Shown: one piece after another, positions 18,251 to 26,927 of the stretch
Layout: each line of letters starts with the position of its first letter
How positions within the stretch are numbered: position 1 is the stretch's first letter
NCBI RefSeq assembly: GCF_007786445.1
Contig: NZ_VNJI01000019.1
Location: 57,690 to 121,689 of the forward strand
DNA from: Paenibacillus cremeus
GTDB lineage: Bacteria; Bacillota; Bacilli; Paenibacillales; NBRC-103111
Direction: 5' to 3'
DNA: 64,000 bases
The notes under the pieces: model-generated
Databases searched by the model: none
What the model saw: the letters and a program-made list of their open reading frames with translations, nothing else
What the model was told of the DNA's origin: nothing
Translations under genes and position numbers: made by a program

Positions 18251-18775
18251 TTATAGCACTCGTCGAGCCGTAATGTAGTGGCTTGTCCAGTAAGAGCTGT
18301 TCAGATTGGAGATGGTGACACCTTTATGAGGCAGGTTGTTGATGAATTGCCCATTGCCGATGTAAATCCCTACGTGATTGATCTGGCCGGGTGTGCTGAC
18401 ACTGAACATCACCAAATCGCCGGGTTGAAGCTGGCTTTTTGGAACATAGCTGCCTACGTGAGACTGCGCTTTCGAGCCCCAAGGGAGCGAAACCCCGTTG
18501 AGCTGAAACATATATTGAGTATAGGAAGAGCAGTCAAATATAAGACGTTGCTGATCCCTAGCTCCAAAGACGTACTTCACTTTCCCTTGGTACGACAAGG
18601 CGGTGTTGACAATGCGGCTTGCTAGGATGCTTGCAGAGGCCGTCGGTGTTACCGACGCTGGCGCTGCGAATGCAGTTGAGACCATGGCAGGCGCTGATAG
18701 TCCTGCGAACATACTTACTGCTAAGCCAAGAGTTAAGGTCGCTTTTTTCACACCGATCGTCTTCATCGTTTTCAT
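18251..18775 (-). CDS. Secreted NlpC/P60 family peptidoglycan endopeptidase
   Basis: A 174-residue exported protein. A signal peptide of about 37 residues ends AFA|AP, followed by a short Thr/Ser/Ala-rich linker and the NlpC/P60 domain. The catalytic Cys is C82 (IFDCSSYTQY), the His is H134 (INHVGIYIG), and H150 can act as the third residue. Such enzymes cut stem peptides in the cell wall, usually D-gamma-Glu-diaminopimelate bonds. No SH3 or LysM wall-binding domain is present. GGAGGAAG lies before the ATG. The 5' leader of roughly 250 bases is discussed under rejected items. Confidence 0.9.
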   Translation of the reverse strand: MKTMKTIGVKKATLTLGLAVSMFAGLSAPAMVSTAFAAPASVTPTASASILASRIVNTALSYQGKVKYVFGARDQQRLIFDCSSYTQYMFQLNGVSLPWGSKAQSHVGSYVPKSQLQPGDLVMFSVSTPGQINHVGIYIGNGQFINNLPHKGVTISNLNSSYWTSHYITARRVL

Positions 18776-19056
18776 GATGTTCTTCCTCCTTGAAGTAATA
18801 GATGCTTACTGTCGGGCTGATCTCAGCATACCACAGCTTGAATCGCCTACCATTTGCCAGCGTTGCCGTAAATCCACGCCATTCAAGGCATTTTCTTCTT
18901 TTCTTAGAATTTCATGAAAAATAGATGAGCCGTTTCCCTTGACAGGAAAATAAAGCGTTTTATTCCCTGAGCGATAGGCAGCCGCACAGTCCATTGGGGA
19001 TGTACCTACGTAGCATGAAGTACGGGTATTGACCTATGAAAAGGGAGTGATTTCTC

Positions 19057-19314
19057 TTGTTGAGACAGCAGCCTCTAGCTCCTCCGCCACCATACATCCC
19101 GCCCAAACCGGACTTTTCCTATGTAGTCGACTGTATGCACGAGTATACTTATGTCTGGCTTTGGACTGGCGACAGCTTCTGGTTTTACCCCACGAGCGTC
19201 CAGTACGGCGCAGTTTCAGGCTATCGGTGGAATGGAGCCTTTTGGACATTTTATGGCTTTGATGACCGACTCATTGAAGCGGTTTCGTGCCCACCGATTC
19301 CAACGCTGTATTGA
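19057..19314 (+). CDS. Small aromatic-rich protein of unknown function
   Basis: An 85-residue ORF beginning at TTG (19057 or 19060) with AGGGAG eight bases upstream; no ATG is available. The N-terminus is proline-rich (PLAPPPPYIPPKP) and the rest very rich in Trp, Tyr and Phe (YTYVWLWTGDSFWFYPTS, YRWNGAFWTFYGF), ending in a short Cys-Pro tail. I cannot name the family, but the aromatic pattern and the good ribosome site argue it is real. Similar short Pro- then Trp/Tyr-rich proteins occur in spore formers, so a spore-surface role is possible but unproven. Confidence 0.55.
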   Translation: MLRQQPLAPPPPYIPPKPDFSYVVDCMHEYTYVWLWTGDSFWFYPTSVQYGAVSGYRWNGAFWTFYGFDDRLIEAVSCPPIPTLY

Positions 19315-19324
19315 CGTAGGAATG

Positions 19325-19348
19325 AAAAAGACAGCCCATCGGCTGTCT
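19325..19348. terminator. Bidirectional terminator
   Basis: Perfect arms AGACAGCC (19329-19336) and GGCTGTCT (19341-19348) lie between the convergent small ORF and the MFS gene. On the minus strand the stem is followed by TTTTTC; on the plus strand by TCTTCT. Confidence 0.75.
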
Positions 19349-19352
19349 TCTT

Positions 19353-20564
19353 CTATTTATGGAATGCAGAGCGTTCCTTCATATAAGTAATCGCTAATAG
19401 CACAAAGCCTAGGGCCGTGATCACGGAACCGATCCATGGCAAGGTGCCTAGGCCCATGTGCGTAATCGCCCAGCCGCCCAGGAAGGCGCCGCCTGCATTG
19501 CCCAAATTCAGCGCCGAATGGGTGGACGTAGCGGCTAGCTCAGGCGCGTCCTTAGCCAGATTCATGATGCGAAGCTGCAAGCCCGGCAAAATGCCAAACG
19601 CCGCGACGCCCCAGATGAACACCGTGATCACGGCTGCAACGGGAAAATGGTCCGTGTACGCAAGGACGGCCAGAATGACGGCCAGCACCGCAAAGCTGCT
19701 GAGTAAGGATGGCATTAGCTTCCAGTCGGCCAGCTTCCCTCCCAGAAGATTGCCCAGCGTCACCCCGCAGCCGAACAAGATTAAGATCCATGTTACGCTG
19801 CTCTCCCCGAAGCCCGTAATTTGCATCAGAATCGGAGCGATGTACGTGAAGACGATGAACAAGCTGCTGCACCCCAGCGCTCCGATGAGCAGGACAAGGA
19901 GCAGCTTAGGCTGAGCCAACGCTCGTACCTGCTGCAGCAGGCTGGTGGATGTTTTTTGTTCCAGCCGAGGGATAAAGAGCAGGATGCCCAAGAGCGAAAT
20001 GACGCCCATGATCACGACAGCGCCGAAGGTAGCGCGCCACCCCAGATGCTGCCCGATGAAGGTCCCCACCGGAACGCCGATGATATTAGCAATGGTCAGC
20101 CCCGCCATCATGATGGAGACCGCGCTGGCCCTCCGGTCCGGCTTCACGAGGCTCGCGGCGATGACCGAACCGACTCCGAAGAAGGTGCCGTGTGCAAGTG
20201 AGGTAATGAGTCTCGCCACCATGACCATGCTGTAGTTAGGTGCAAATACGGCAAGCAGATTGCCGAGTATAAAAATAAGCATGAGCAGCAGGAGCAGCTT
20301 TTTCTGCGGGAGTCGATGAGTCAGCATGGCCAACACAGGCCCGCCGAAAGCCACACCCAGGGCATAGCCTGTGATCAACTGCCCCGCCTGCGAGATGCTG
20401 ACATGAAGGTCCGCGGCGACATTGGGCAGGATTCCCATGATGACAAACTCGGTCATGCCGACGGCGAAGACGCCGACCGTTAAAGATAACAGGGAGATCG
20501 GAAACCTCGCTTGCGCTTGGGTTTGCACAGCCTCTCTCCCCGACAATGCTGAAGTAGAATTCAT
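19353..20564 (-). CDS. MFS transporter, DHA1-type efflux permease
   Basis: A 12-helix major facilitator of about 403 residues, like the AraJ/YdhP/PbuE group that exports sugars, nucleosides or drugs. It has VGMTEFVIMGILPNVAADL in helix 1, typical of this group, and a basic loop between helices 2 and 3 (THRLPQKKLL). I chose the ATG at 20564; the frame is open to a TTG at 20588 and neither has an ideal ribosome site. It is monocistronic. The substrate is not predictable. Confidence 0.88.
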   Translation of the reverse strand: MNSTSALSGREAVQTQAQARFPISLLSLTVGVFAVGMTEFVIMGILPNVAADLHVSISQAGQLITGYALGVAFGGPVLAMLTHRLPQKKLLLLLMLIFILGNLLAVFAPNYSMVMVARLITSLAHGTFFGVGSVIAASLVKPDRRASAVSIMMAGLTIANIIGVPVGTFIGQHLGWRATFGAVVIMGVISLLGILLFIPRLEQKTSTSLLQQVRALAQPKLLLVLLIGALGCSSLFIVFTYIAPILMQITGFGESSVTWILILFGCGVTLGNLLGGKLADWKLMPSLLSSFAVLAVILAVLAYTDHFPVAAVITVFIWGVAAFGILPGLQLRIMNLAKDAPELAATSTHSALNLGNAGGAFLGGWAITHMGLGTLPWIGSVITALGFVLLAITYMKERSAFHK

Positions 20565-20688
20565 GATGATGGCTACCAACCTTTCCAAGTGTATCCGTAT
20601 ATGATAGACCTATTTGGAGGAAAATCCATTTTCTAAACATTTCTTTATAATCCTCCTCTGGTGAATAGCATCAGCGACCGCTGCAATA

Positions 20689-20714
20689 TGGTATGCTTAT
20701 GTAAACGCTTCATG
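20689..20714 (+). promoter_or_regulatory. Candidate extended -10 promoter with cre-like site
   Basis: TG-G-TATGCT (20689-20697) resembles an extended -10 element. It is followed at 20699-20714 by ATGTAAACGCTTCATG, which fits the left half of a CcpA cre site perfectly and the right half only if one base is missing. The next gene starts at 20743. Confidence 0.3.
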
Positions 20715-20742
20715 AAATCTTAATCTCCGAGGTGGTCGTGCT

Positions 20743-22077
20743 ATGAGTGGACTTGCTGCTGCGGGTGGCGGGGACCGGCGAACGGTCGGGATCAGCCTGC
20801 TGTCGATTATGGCTTCATCGCTTGCTTACATGCTAGGTGTGAATATGGTACGGCCGATTGTGGCGCTCTACTTCGACAGTGTCGGGTATGCAGCCTTCAT
20901 GATCGGTTTTTTTGTCGCGCTCAATGCCATTATCCCGATTTTGTTCGGCATGCCCATCGGCAGCCGGATCGACCGCATGGGCACACGGCGCGCGGTGTGG
21001 GTGGGAGCAACGCTCTGCCTGATCAGCAGCGTCTCCTCTATCGTCGGCATTCATTTGGAAAATGTGATTCTAGTCGTAATCGGACAGATGTTGAACGGCT
21101 TCGGGGGGATGTTCTCCTGGGGGGCACTGCAGGCGGCGGCTTCCATTGCGGCGAACCGGAGTGACGAGAAGAAGAGCAATCATATCATCTCGAATTTTTC
21201 ATTCATCAATACGCTGGGGCAGCTGGTGGGACCATCGCTTGGCGGCTTCTTTTCCGATGTAGGCGGCTATTCGTTCGTATTCTATGTGTTTGCTGCGTTT
21301 AACGTGCTGGGATTGATTCTGGCCGTTTTTCTGCCGATGGGTTCCTATGCGAGCAGAGAGAGGCAAAGCGAACAAGCTTCTAACGATACAAAAAAGGAGC
21401 TTTCCAGCAATGCTACCGGAAAGTCTCCTGTCTCTTCTGCCGCCGCTGACAAAGCATCCTTCTGGAAAAGCTACCTAGACGGCTTCCAATTGATTCGCAA
21501 GAACAAGCCCTTTGCAGTCGCGATCCTGCTTAACGGCATTTTGTTTATGCTGATCGATGTGCGGACGACGTTTTTCCCTCTCTTTCTGTCGGGCACGGGT
21601 CTTACCCATACGCAGATCGGGAATATGCTGTCCGTCTCTGCGCTGGCCGCATTTATTGTTCGGCCGGTTACCGGCTACCTGATGAGCTGGCTGGGTCATC
21701 GGCGCATTATGCTGATCAGCATTTTTAGCGGAGCGATCTGCCTGCTGCTGCTGATGGTGAAGCCGCAATTTTGGCTGCTTGCCGGGATCGTGTTCATCTG
21801 GGGAGCCTGCACAAGCGTCAATCAGCCGGTGGCGCTGATGATGGTTTCGCATACCGTAGAGGCCGGCGAGCGCGGGATGGCCATGAGTCTGCGGACGATG
21901 TCCAACCGCTTCGTGCAGCTGACGAACCCGGTGGTATTCGGAACGCTGATCACCGCGATCGGCCTCAGCTATGGCTTTGCCATCCTAGGCCTGCTGCTGC
22001 TGGGCTTCGGCACCGTGTACCTTCGGCAGAGCAGGCCCCAGTCAACCGGCGCGCTGAATAACAAGCTTACCAGCTGA
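20743..22077 (+). CDS. MFS transporter
   Basis: A 444-residue, 12-helix major facilitator. The PIGSRIDRMGTRRAV loop after helix 2 is the MFS signature, and a long hydrophilic Ser/Lys-rich loop of about 45 residues separates the two halves. GAGGTGG precedes the ATG. Its last 11 bases overlap the 3' end of the convergent larA-like gene. The substrate is unknown; proximity to the hydroxy-acid racemase homologue is suggestive only. Confidence 0.88.
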   Translation: MSGLAAAGGGDRRTVGISLLSIMASSLAYMLGVNMVRPIVALYFDSVGYAAFMIGFFVALNAIIPILFGMPIGSRIDRMGTRRAVWVGATLCLISSVSSIVGIHLENVILVVIGQMLNGFGGMFSWGALQAAASIAANRSDEKKSNHIISNFSFINTLGQLVGPSLGGFFSDVGGYSFVFYVFAAFNVLGLILAVFLPMGSYASRERQSEQASNDTKKELSSNATGKSPVSSAAADKASFWKSYLDGFQLIRKNKPFAVAILLNGILFMLIDVRTTFFPLFLSGTGLTHTQIGNMLSVSALAAFIVRPVTGYLMSWLGHRRIMLISIFSGAICLLLLMVKPQFWLLAGIVFIWGACTSVNQPVALMMVSHTVEAGERGMAMSLRTMSNRFVQLTNPVVFGTLITAIGLSYGFAILGLLLLGFGTVYLRQSRPQSTGALNNKLTS

Positions 22078-23320
22078 TCTGCTCCGGCTCGCTTAAAATT
22101 TCAAGTCCTTCCTTCTCCCTCGCTTCCGGCAGCAGGCTCTCGGAAATCCAGATTTCACTCAAGTGCAGCGTATTCGTGATACGAACCAGCCGCACTTGCG
22201 TAAAGTCCGGCACATTCGAGAGCTTGATCGCCGCTCTAACCGTCTGCTCCGCCGTGTTCAGGAACATCGGCATCCGCACCGAATCCGATACCGTGCTGGT
22301 CAGCGCGTTGGCGAACCCTTTTTCCCACTCCGTCTGTTCGAATACTTTCCTTGTCGTGACATCGGCCAGCCCGATCCCGTTGGCATTGCCATGGGTTTTC
22401 TGCGTCAATCCGAGCACGGCGATCCGCTTCACCTGCGGTCCCCCGCTGGCATATGGAGTCGGGAACCGTCCAGTGATGTGCGGGTCCATACCGGAGCCGG
22501 AAATGTCCTTGCCCAGCTCGTCGATCACCAGCACGTCGAACGGATCAAACCTAATCCTCGGCATCAGCGATTTGGCCTCCAGCAGCAGCCCCGGCTCCTC
22601 GTCCATGAACCGTTCAGCAGGAACGGCCACGATTTTGCTCAGATGTTCGTAAGCGTTTTCAATTACGCCGAGTCCGAACACAATCGGAGTCCTGCTTAAC
22701 GAGACTGCAGCAATGGCCGGGACATGCTCCGCCATGTATTTAAAGCTGTAGGCATGCGCAGCATCCGCACCCTTCTGCTTTCCGAGTCCGATCGCGACCA
22801 TTTTGCACAAGCCGCTTTCGTACGGTCCACTAAATGCCGTGTGCGGCTTAATGCGGGCGATCACCACGATTTTGTCGGCTTCATATGCCTGCTTATCCAT
22901 AAATACCGGCAGCCCCTTGGCCAGTTGGCCGACTTGCACGACCTCCATGCTCGCCCGGATCGGAGCCCCGATGAACGCCTCGGTCACACCGAGCTGCTCG
23001 AGCACATCCCGCTGCCCCTCCGCTGTCGCTCCCCCGTGGCTGCCCATCGCCGGAACGACGAACGGCTCCGCCCCCTGGCTTTTCAAAGCACGGATCATCT
23101 CTTGCACCAAGATCGGCAAGTCGGCGATCCCCCGGCTCCCTACAGCTACCGCTACCCGGTCTCCCGGGTTAATTCGGGCCAGCACACCGGACTGTCCCAG
23201 CGCAGCGTGTACCTCTGAGGCTACATCCTCAATTTCAAACGAATTAAAAGCTTGCTTCACCTTGACCATCCGTGGAACGGGCACATGCTGAATTAACGAT
23301 TCGATGATATCCATAGACAT
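22067..23320 (-). CDS. LarA-superfamily (DUF2088) racemase/epimerase homologue 1
   Basis: A 417-residue protein of the lactate racemase LarA superfamily, whose studied members use a nickel-pincer nucleotide to racemise or epimerise alpha-hydroxy acids. Likely cofactor residues are H95 in MGSHGGAT, H160 in IKPHTAFSG and K173 in ESGLCKM; the C-terminal domain has HGNANGIGLADVTT. It follows an MFS gene on the same strand with a gap of only about 43 bases. Cofactor genes larB, larC and larE are not in the window. The substrate is not known; it need not be lactate. The start may instead be the ATG at 23314. Confidence 0.85.
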   Translation of the reverse strand: MSMDIIESLIQHVPVPRMVKVKQAFNSFEIEDVASEVHAALGQSGVLARINPGDRVAVAVGSRGIADLPILVQEMIRALKSQGAEPFVVPAMGSHGGATAEGQRDVLEQLGVTEAFIGAPIRASMEVVQVGQLAKGLPVFMDKQAYEADKIVVIARIKPHTAFSGPYESGLCKMVAIGLGKQKGADAAHAYSFKYMAEHVPAIAAVSLSRTPIVFGLGVIENAYEHLSKIVAVPAERFMDEEPGLLLEAKSLMPRIRFDPFDVLVIDELGKDISGSGMDPHITGRFPTPYASGGPQVKRIAVLGLTQKTHGNANGIGLADVTTRKVFEQTEWEKGFANALTSTVSDSVRMPMFLNTAEQTVRAAIKLSNVPDFTQVRLVRITNTLHLSEIWISESLLPEAREKEGLEILSEPEQISW

Positions 23321-23363
23321 AACCCCCAGTTAAGATGAGATGAGTGCTGCTGCTTCTATTAGT

Positions 23364-24545
23364 TTACTGCTCCAAAGCCTCTCCATGCTTCGAGGTTAGC
23401 TTTTTCTCCAGCGTGTGGAAATACCAGAATAATGCCACCGCCGCAAAGCAGATGATCGAGCTAAGCACAAAGCCTGAGCGGATGCCGAACCAGCCGGCGT
23501 ACAGCCCCCCGAGCAAGGAGCCTATGGTGCGGCTGATTGCATTCATCGACAAGGAGTTCATCATTTGGCCGCTGGCTTTGAGCTCCTTCGGCACATGAGT
23601 GCTGACATATTCGGCAAGACAAAGATAGAACAGCATAAACGTTCCTCCGTGCATCGCCCAGGTCGCCAAATAAATGATCGGGTTGGAGGACGTCGCGAAC
23701 AGCACCCATCGGAAGGCATTAATCAAGCCGGAGACCAGCAAAATGTTAAAGATACCAAACCTCTTGTAGAGAGGCTGGAAAAAAATCATAAACGGGAACT
23801 GGCTAATCGAGCCGATACTGACGCCTAACCCAATCAGTGCCGTGCTAATCCCCTGCTCCTTGCTGAACACCGCCTGAAAGGTGAAAAAGAAGCCGAGCGT
23901 GGAGTTGACTGCAAGCGTATACAAGTAGATGCGAACCAGCGACCGATTGGCGAACAGCTCCTTGAGCGATACCTTCCGATCCCGCTGGTACCCCTCAACC
24001 TTAGGAATGCCCCAAGCGACCAGAAACGCGAGCAGCAGCATACCGGAGAATACGGGGAACATGTAGTAAATATTTTTGTCCAGCAGCCACCCGGCAACCG
24101 CAGCCATGATCGCATACCCGACGGACCCGGCCGTTCGGATGCGTGAGAAGTTGAAGCCTGATTTGGAAGCGATCTCCAGTGTGATCGTATCTCCCAGCGG
24201 ATTGATGACGCATTGCACAGCGTAGAACAGCACCGAGACGGCAAACAGCAGCCAGAACCGCCCCCCGACCGCAGGCATCAGCCACACGCTTAACGAGCTA
24301 AACAACAGTGCCCCAAGCAGTATCCGATTTTTCGACGTGGCACGGTCTGCAGCCAAACCCCAACGCGGCTGCGCGAGCAGCGCCGTGACCGATCCGGCTG
24401 TCGCCAAGAGTCCAATCTGGAAATGATCCAGCTTGATCTCATTGAAATAAATCGGGAGATAGCTGGAAAACGCCCCCAGCGCCATGAAGATGAGCGAATA
24501 GTAAATGGACATGTAAATGTAAGTAGCTTTGGAATTGCCGCTCAT
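23364..24545 (-). CDS. MFS transporter (LacY/PPP-like)
   Basis: A 12-helix MFS permease of about 393 residues, from the MFS_1_like group that includes nucleoside and oligosaccharide symporters. The IYYSLIFMALGAFSSYLPIYF helix 1 and the RWGLAADRATSKNRILL loop are typical. I preferred the ATG at 24545 (AGGTGA seven bases upstream) over the ATG at 24584. It lies just upstream of larA homologue 1 and is probably co-transcribed, so it may import that enzyme's hydroxy-acid substrate. Confidence 0.87.
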   Translation of the reverse strand: MSGNSKATYIYMSIYYSLIFMALGAFSSYLPIYFNEIKLDHFQIGLLATAGSVTALLAQPRWGLAADRATSKNRILLGALLFSSLSVWLMPAVGGRFWLLFAVSVLFYAVQCVINPLGDTITLEIASKSGFNFSRIRTAGSVGYAIMAAVAGWLLDKNIYYMFPVFSGMLLLAFLVAWGIPKVEGYQRDRKVSLKELFANRSLVRIYLYTLAVNSTLGFFFTFQAVFSKEQGISTALIGLGVSIGSISQFPFMIFFQPLYKRFGIFNILLVSGLINAFRWVLFATSSNPIIYLATWAMHGGTFMLFYLCLAEYVSTHVPKELKASGQMMNSLSMNAISRTIGSLLGGLYAGWFGIRSGFVLSSIICFAAVALFWYFHTLEKKLTSKHGEALEQ

Positions 24546-24781
24546 TGGAACCGTCACCTGCTTCCGATAAATTGTAATGCACACGTTAACATCATTTTAT
24601 CGAATAGCAGCCGTTAAATCTATTCGTTTTATGTCCAAAATATTGCTTTTCTAGCGATTTGTTGACTTTTTCCGAAGCGCTAATATTAGGAAAAATATGA
24701 ATCCTAGCCCTGATGCCCGTGCACGCATACAATTCTCCAAATTTGGAAAACTTAAAAAAGCTCAAAGAAGGAGGTGCCCTA

Positions 24782-24955
24782 ATGGCCAATTCACAAAATC
24801 AAACCAACAAAGCGAGCGTACAGGCAACCGAACTGAATAAAATGCCTGTCGCCGGCGAAGCAGATACGGAGTTCTCCGCGGAGGAGGCGGCTGAAGCGTT
24901 CCAGAACAATGCGAATGCCAATGCTGCTCAAAACAACACGAATCAAGAACAATAA
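24782..24955 (+). CDS. Small acid-soluble spore protein, gamma type (probable)
   Basis: A 57-residue, Asn/Gln/Ala-rich, Cys- and Trp-free protein. MANSQNQTNK at the start and the AGEADTEFSAEEAAEAFQ block recall the TEF-A-E repeat of gamma-type SASP (SspE), which serve as amino-acid stores in spores. It has only one such repeat, while SspE has two. The ribosome site is excellent (AAGGAGG, seven bases before ATG) and a strong terminator follows, as expected for an abundant spore protein. Confidence 0.6.
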   Translation: MANSQNQTNKASVQATELNKMPVAGEADTEFSAEEAAEAFQNNANANAAQNNTNQEQ

Positions 24956-24975
24956 AACGCCCTTTTAAAACGAAG

Positions 24976-25001
24976 AAGGCTGCCGGAGGTAGCCTTTTTT
25001 T
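24976..25001 (+). terminator. Terminator after the SASP-like gene
   Basis: AAGGCT (24976-24981) pairs with AGCCTT (24991-24996) around a GCC/GGT inner stem, followed by a run of seven T. Confidence 0.85.
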
Positions 25002-25043
25002 CTCTTCCCCCTTCCAACGGTCGTCCAGAAAGGAGCTGCGAGT

Positions 25044-25895
25044 GTGACTGTGCACCAAATTACGTTTAAAGCCTATGCCGTCGCCAATGAAATTGAACTG
25101 AATAAAATTGCGATCTATTGCGGCATTCCTAAAAAATATACTTGGGAGCAGCCGTTGATCTTGCGGGGCGACAATTTGACCTCTATTTTACGTACCGGTA
25201 TGGATGAGTCTAGACAAGTGCTGGTGTTTTCCTTTGGAAGCGTGGTCTTCATCGATCATTTTAGCGAAGCGGAAATTACGTTGTTCTTAGGCTTTCTGCA
25301 AACGTTCGAGCCGGAGGTCGCGGACTGGAATCCGAGCAAATATATGGACGATTACCGGCTGCAGGTCGGGGAAACCGAAACAATCGAGCTGACGGACGCC
25401 TACGTGGTGGTGCCTGAATATCAGGGCTTCTACCCGGAGCTGATCTCGACCGTTATCGCCAAGTCCGTAGCACTTGAAAAAATCGAAGAGCAGCAGGGTA
25501 TCATTTATGATCGGCTGGAGATGATGATCGATCGGTTTGAACGAGGAAATTTGCGGATCGGGAACAAAGAGCTGGCTCGGACGACAGCCAAGATCGTGCG
25601 CCACGAATATAACACCCTGGCGTATGTCATGATTCTTGATAAGCCGGAGATTACCTGGACAAGCAGTGACGCGGGTGAATTTTATGACCGTATGCTGGAG
25701 TTTTTTGAGCTGAATGACCGGTACAAAATTATGAAAAGCAAAACCGAAGTGCTGTATCATGTGATGGAAGGCTTCTCCACCATCAGTCACTCCATCCGGG
25801 GGCTGTTTGTGGAGTGGATCGTCGTCATCCTCATTGTCATTGAGGTGATCTTGTCCTTGCTGCAAATTACAGGGTGGATTCCTGTGTATCACTAA
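25044..25895 (+). CDS. RMD1/YagE family (DUF155) protein
   Basis: A 283-residue protein of the DUF155 family, related to eukaryotic RMND1. The middle part (SVALEKIEEQQGIIYDRLE) and the C-terminal hydrophobic anchor (WIVVILIVIEVILSLLQI, about residues 259-276) fit the family, which is usually tail-anchored in a membrane. Its bacterial function is unknown. It starts at GTG with AAAGGAG upstream. Confidence 0.85.
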   Translation: MTVHQITFKAYAVANEIELNKIAIYCGIPKKYTWEQPLILRGDNLTSILRTGMDESRQVLVFSFGSVVFIDHFSEAEITLFLGFLQTFEPEVADWNPSKYMDDYRLQVGETETIELTDAYVVVPEYQGFYPELISTVIAKSVALEKIEEQQGIIYDRLEMMIDRFERGNLRIGNKELARTTAKIVRHEYNTLAYVMILDKPEITWTSSDAGEFYDRMLEFFELNDRYKIMKSKTEVLYHVMEGFSTISHSIRGLFVEWIVVILIVIEVILSLLQITGWIPVYH

Positions 25896-25914
25896 CGCCT
25901 TAGCCCCCCCTCCC

Positions 25915-26727
25915 TCAGGGCCACCCGATGTTTTTCCCGTAAAAAATTTCATCCATCTCCACCTTTAGCCGCTCCGTAATGTTGATTTGCTCCTGCTTGG
26001 ACAGCTTATCCTTCGTGAACCCGAACAAATAATTGTTCAGATCAAAGTCGCGCAGCTTGCATTTCGTGTGGAAAATGTTTTCCTGGTACACGTTGACGTC
26101 GATCATATCGTACAGTTCGATAATAGAATCCGGAATATAGTTTTGGATGGAGCTGATTTGATGGTCGATATACAGCTTTTGCCCGTTCACGTCCCGCGTG
26201 AAGCCTCGCACCCGGTAATCCAGCGTCATGATATCGGTGTCGAACGAGTGAATGAGATAATTCAGCGCCTTGAGCGGGGAAATTTCGCCGCAGGTGGATA
26301 CATCAATGTCCGCACGAAAGGTGCTGATCTCTTCGTCCGGATGATATTCCGGGTACGTATGGACAGTAATATGGCTTTTGTCCAGCTGGATCACCACGTT
26401 CTCCGGCAGCGGTCCCGGCGATTCTTCATAGCTGCTGTTCGGCACCTCGACGACGGGTCCTTCGGACACGAGCATCGTGACACTCGCGCCTTGCGGGACG
26501 TAATCCTGCTGCGCGATATTGAGCGGGTGAGCTCCGATAATTTCGGCGACGGTTTTTAATATTTTTTTGAGCCGATCCGAGCTGTATTGCTCGTCGATAT
26601 AGGCGATGTAGGCCTCGCGCTCGGCCTTCGTTCCGGTATAGCAGACGTCGTACATGTTGAAGCTCAGCGATTTCGTTAAGTTATTGAAGCCGTGCAGCGT
26701 AATATGTTGTCCCGGATTGATTTCCAT
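25915..26727 (-). CDS. speD: S-adenosylmethionine decarboxylase proenzyme SpeD (E. coli type)
   Basis: Makes decarboxylated SAM, the aminopropyl donor for spermidine. This is the long form typical of E. coli (about 264-270 residues), not the short B. subtilis form. [24 protein letters not shown] and [13 protein letters not shown] are all present. Self-cleavage should occur in [14 protein letters not shown], before S118, which becomes the pyruvoyl group; C146 in [14 protein letters not shown] is the other key residue. The frame is open to an ATG at 26757; the ATG at 26727 fits the family start better, though the AAAGGAG lies some 15 bases away. No speE is nearby. Confidence 0.93.
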   Translation of the reverse strand: MEINPGQHITLHGFNNLTKSLSFNMYDVCYTGTKAEREAYIAYIDEQYSSDRLKKILKTVAEIIGAHPLNIAQQDYVPQGASVTMLVSEGPVVEVPNSSYEESPGPLPENVVIQLDKSHITVHTYPEYHPDEEISTFRADIDVSTCGEISPLKALNYLIHSFDTDIMTLDYRVRGFTRDVNGQKLYIDHQISSIQNYIPDSIIELYDMIDVNVYQENIFHTKCKLRDFDLNNYLFGFTKDKLSKQEQINITERLKVEMDEIFYGKNIGWP

Positions 26728-26927
26728 ACCTTGATCTCTTGCTCCTTTATTTGGCATTGATATGGGGTATTATGTCCTTAGCCTACGTCCACTATGCTCG
26801 ATTCATGGGCTGAATTGGGTACCATGCTAAATCTTTCTTAACTTTGCGGGACAAAGCGCTGCGCGATGTTTTATAGTGAAGATGGTATGAAACCTCATTG
26901 CTTTAAGACGAAGGAGCCCTGCCATCG

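Noticed and set aside
18776..19020. Possible c-di-AMP (ydaO-type) riboswitch in the leader of the NlpC/P60 gene
   Set aside because: Such riboswitches often precede wall hydrolase genes, and the minus-strand leader has CCCGACAG followed by TAAGCAT, like the 3' end of that class. The conserved CUAACCUCG segment is missing and I could not find the other core blocks or a P1 pairing. A covariance-model search against RF00379 would decide.
24708..24731. Sigma-G promoter for the SASP-like gene
   Set aside because: TGAAT and CATACA boxes are present but only 13 bases apart, too short for sigma-G; no better pair was seen.
24735..24746. TCCAAATTTGGA palindrome before the SASP-like gene
   Set aside because: A 12-bp palindrome of mostly A/T can arise by chance. 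It is a single copy with no known regulator match, so I did not list it as an operator.
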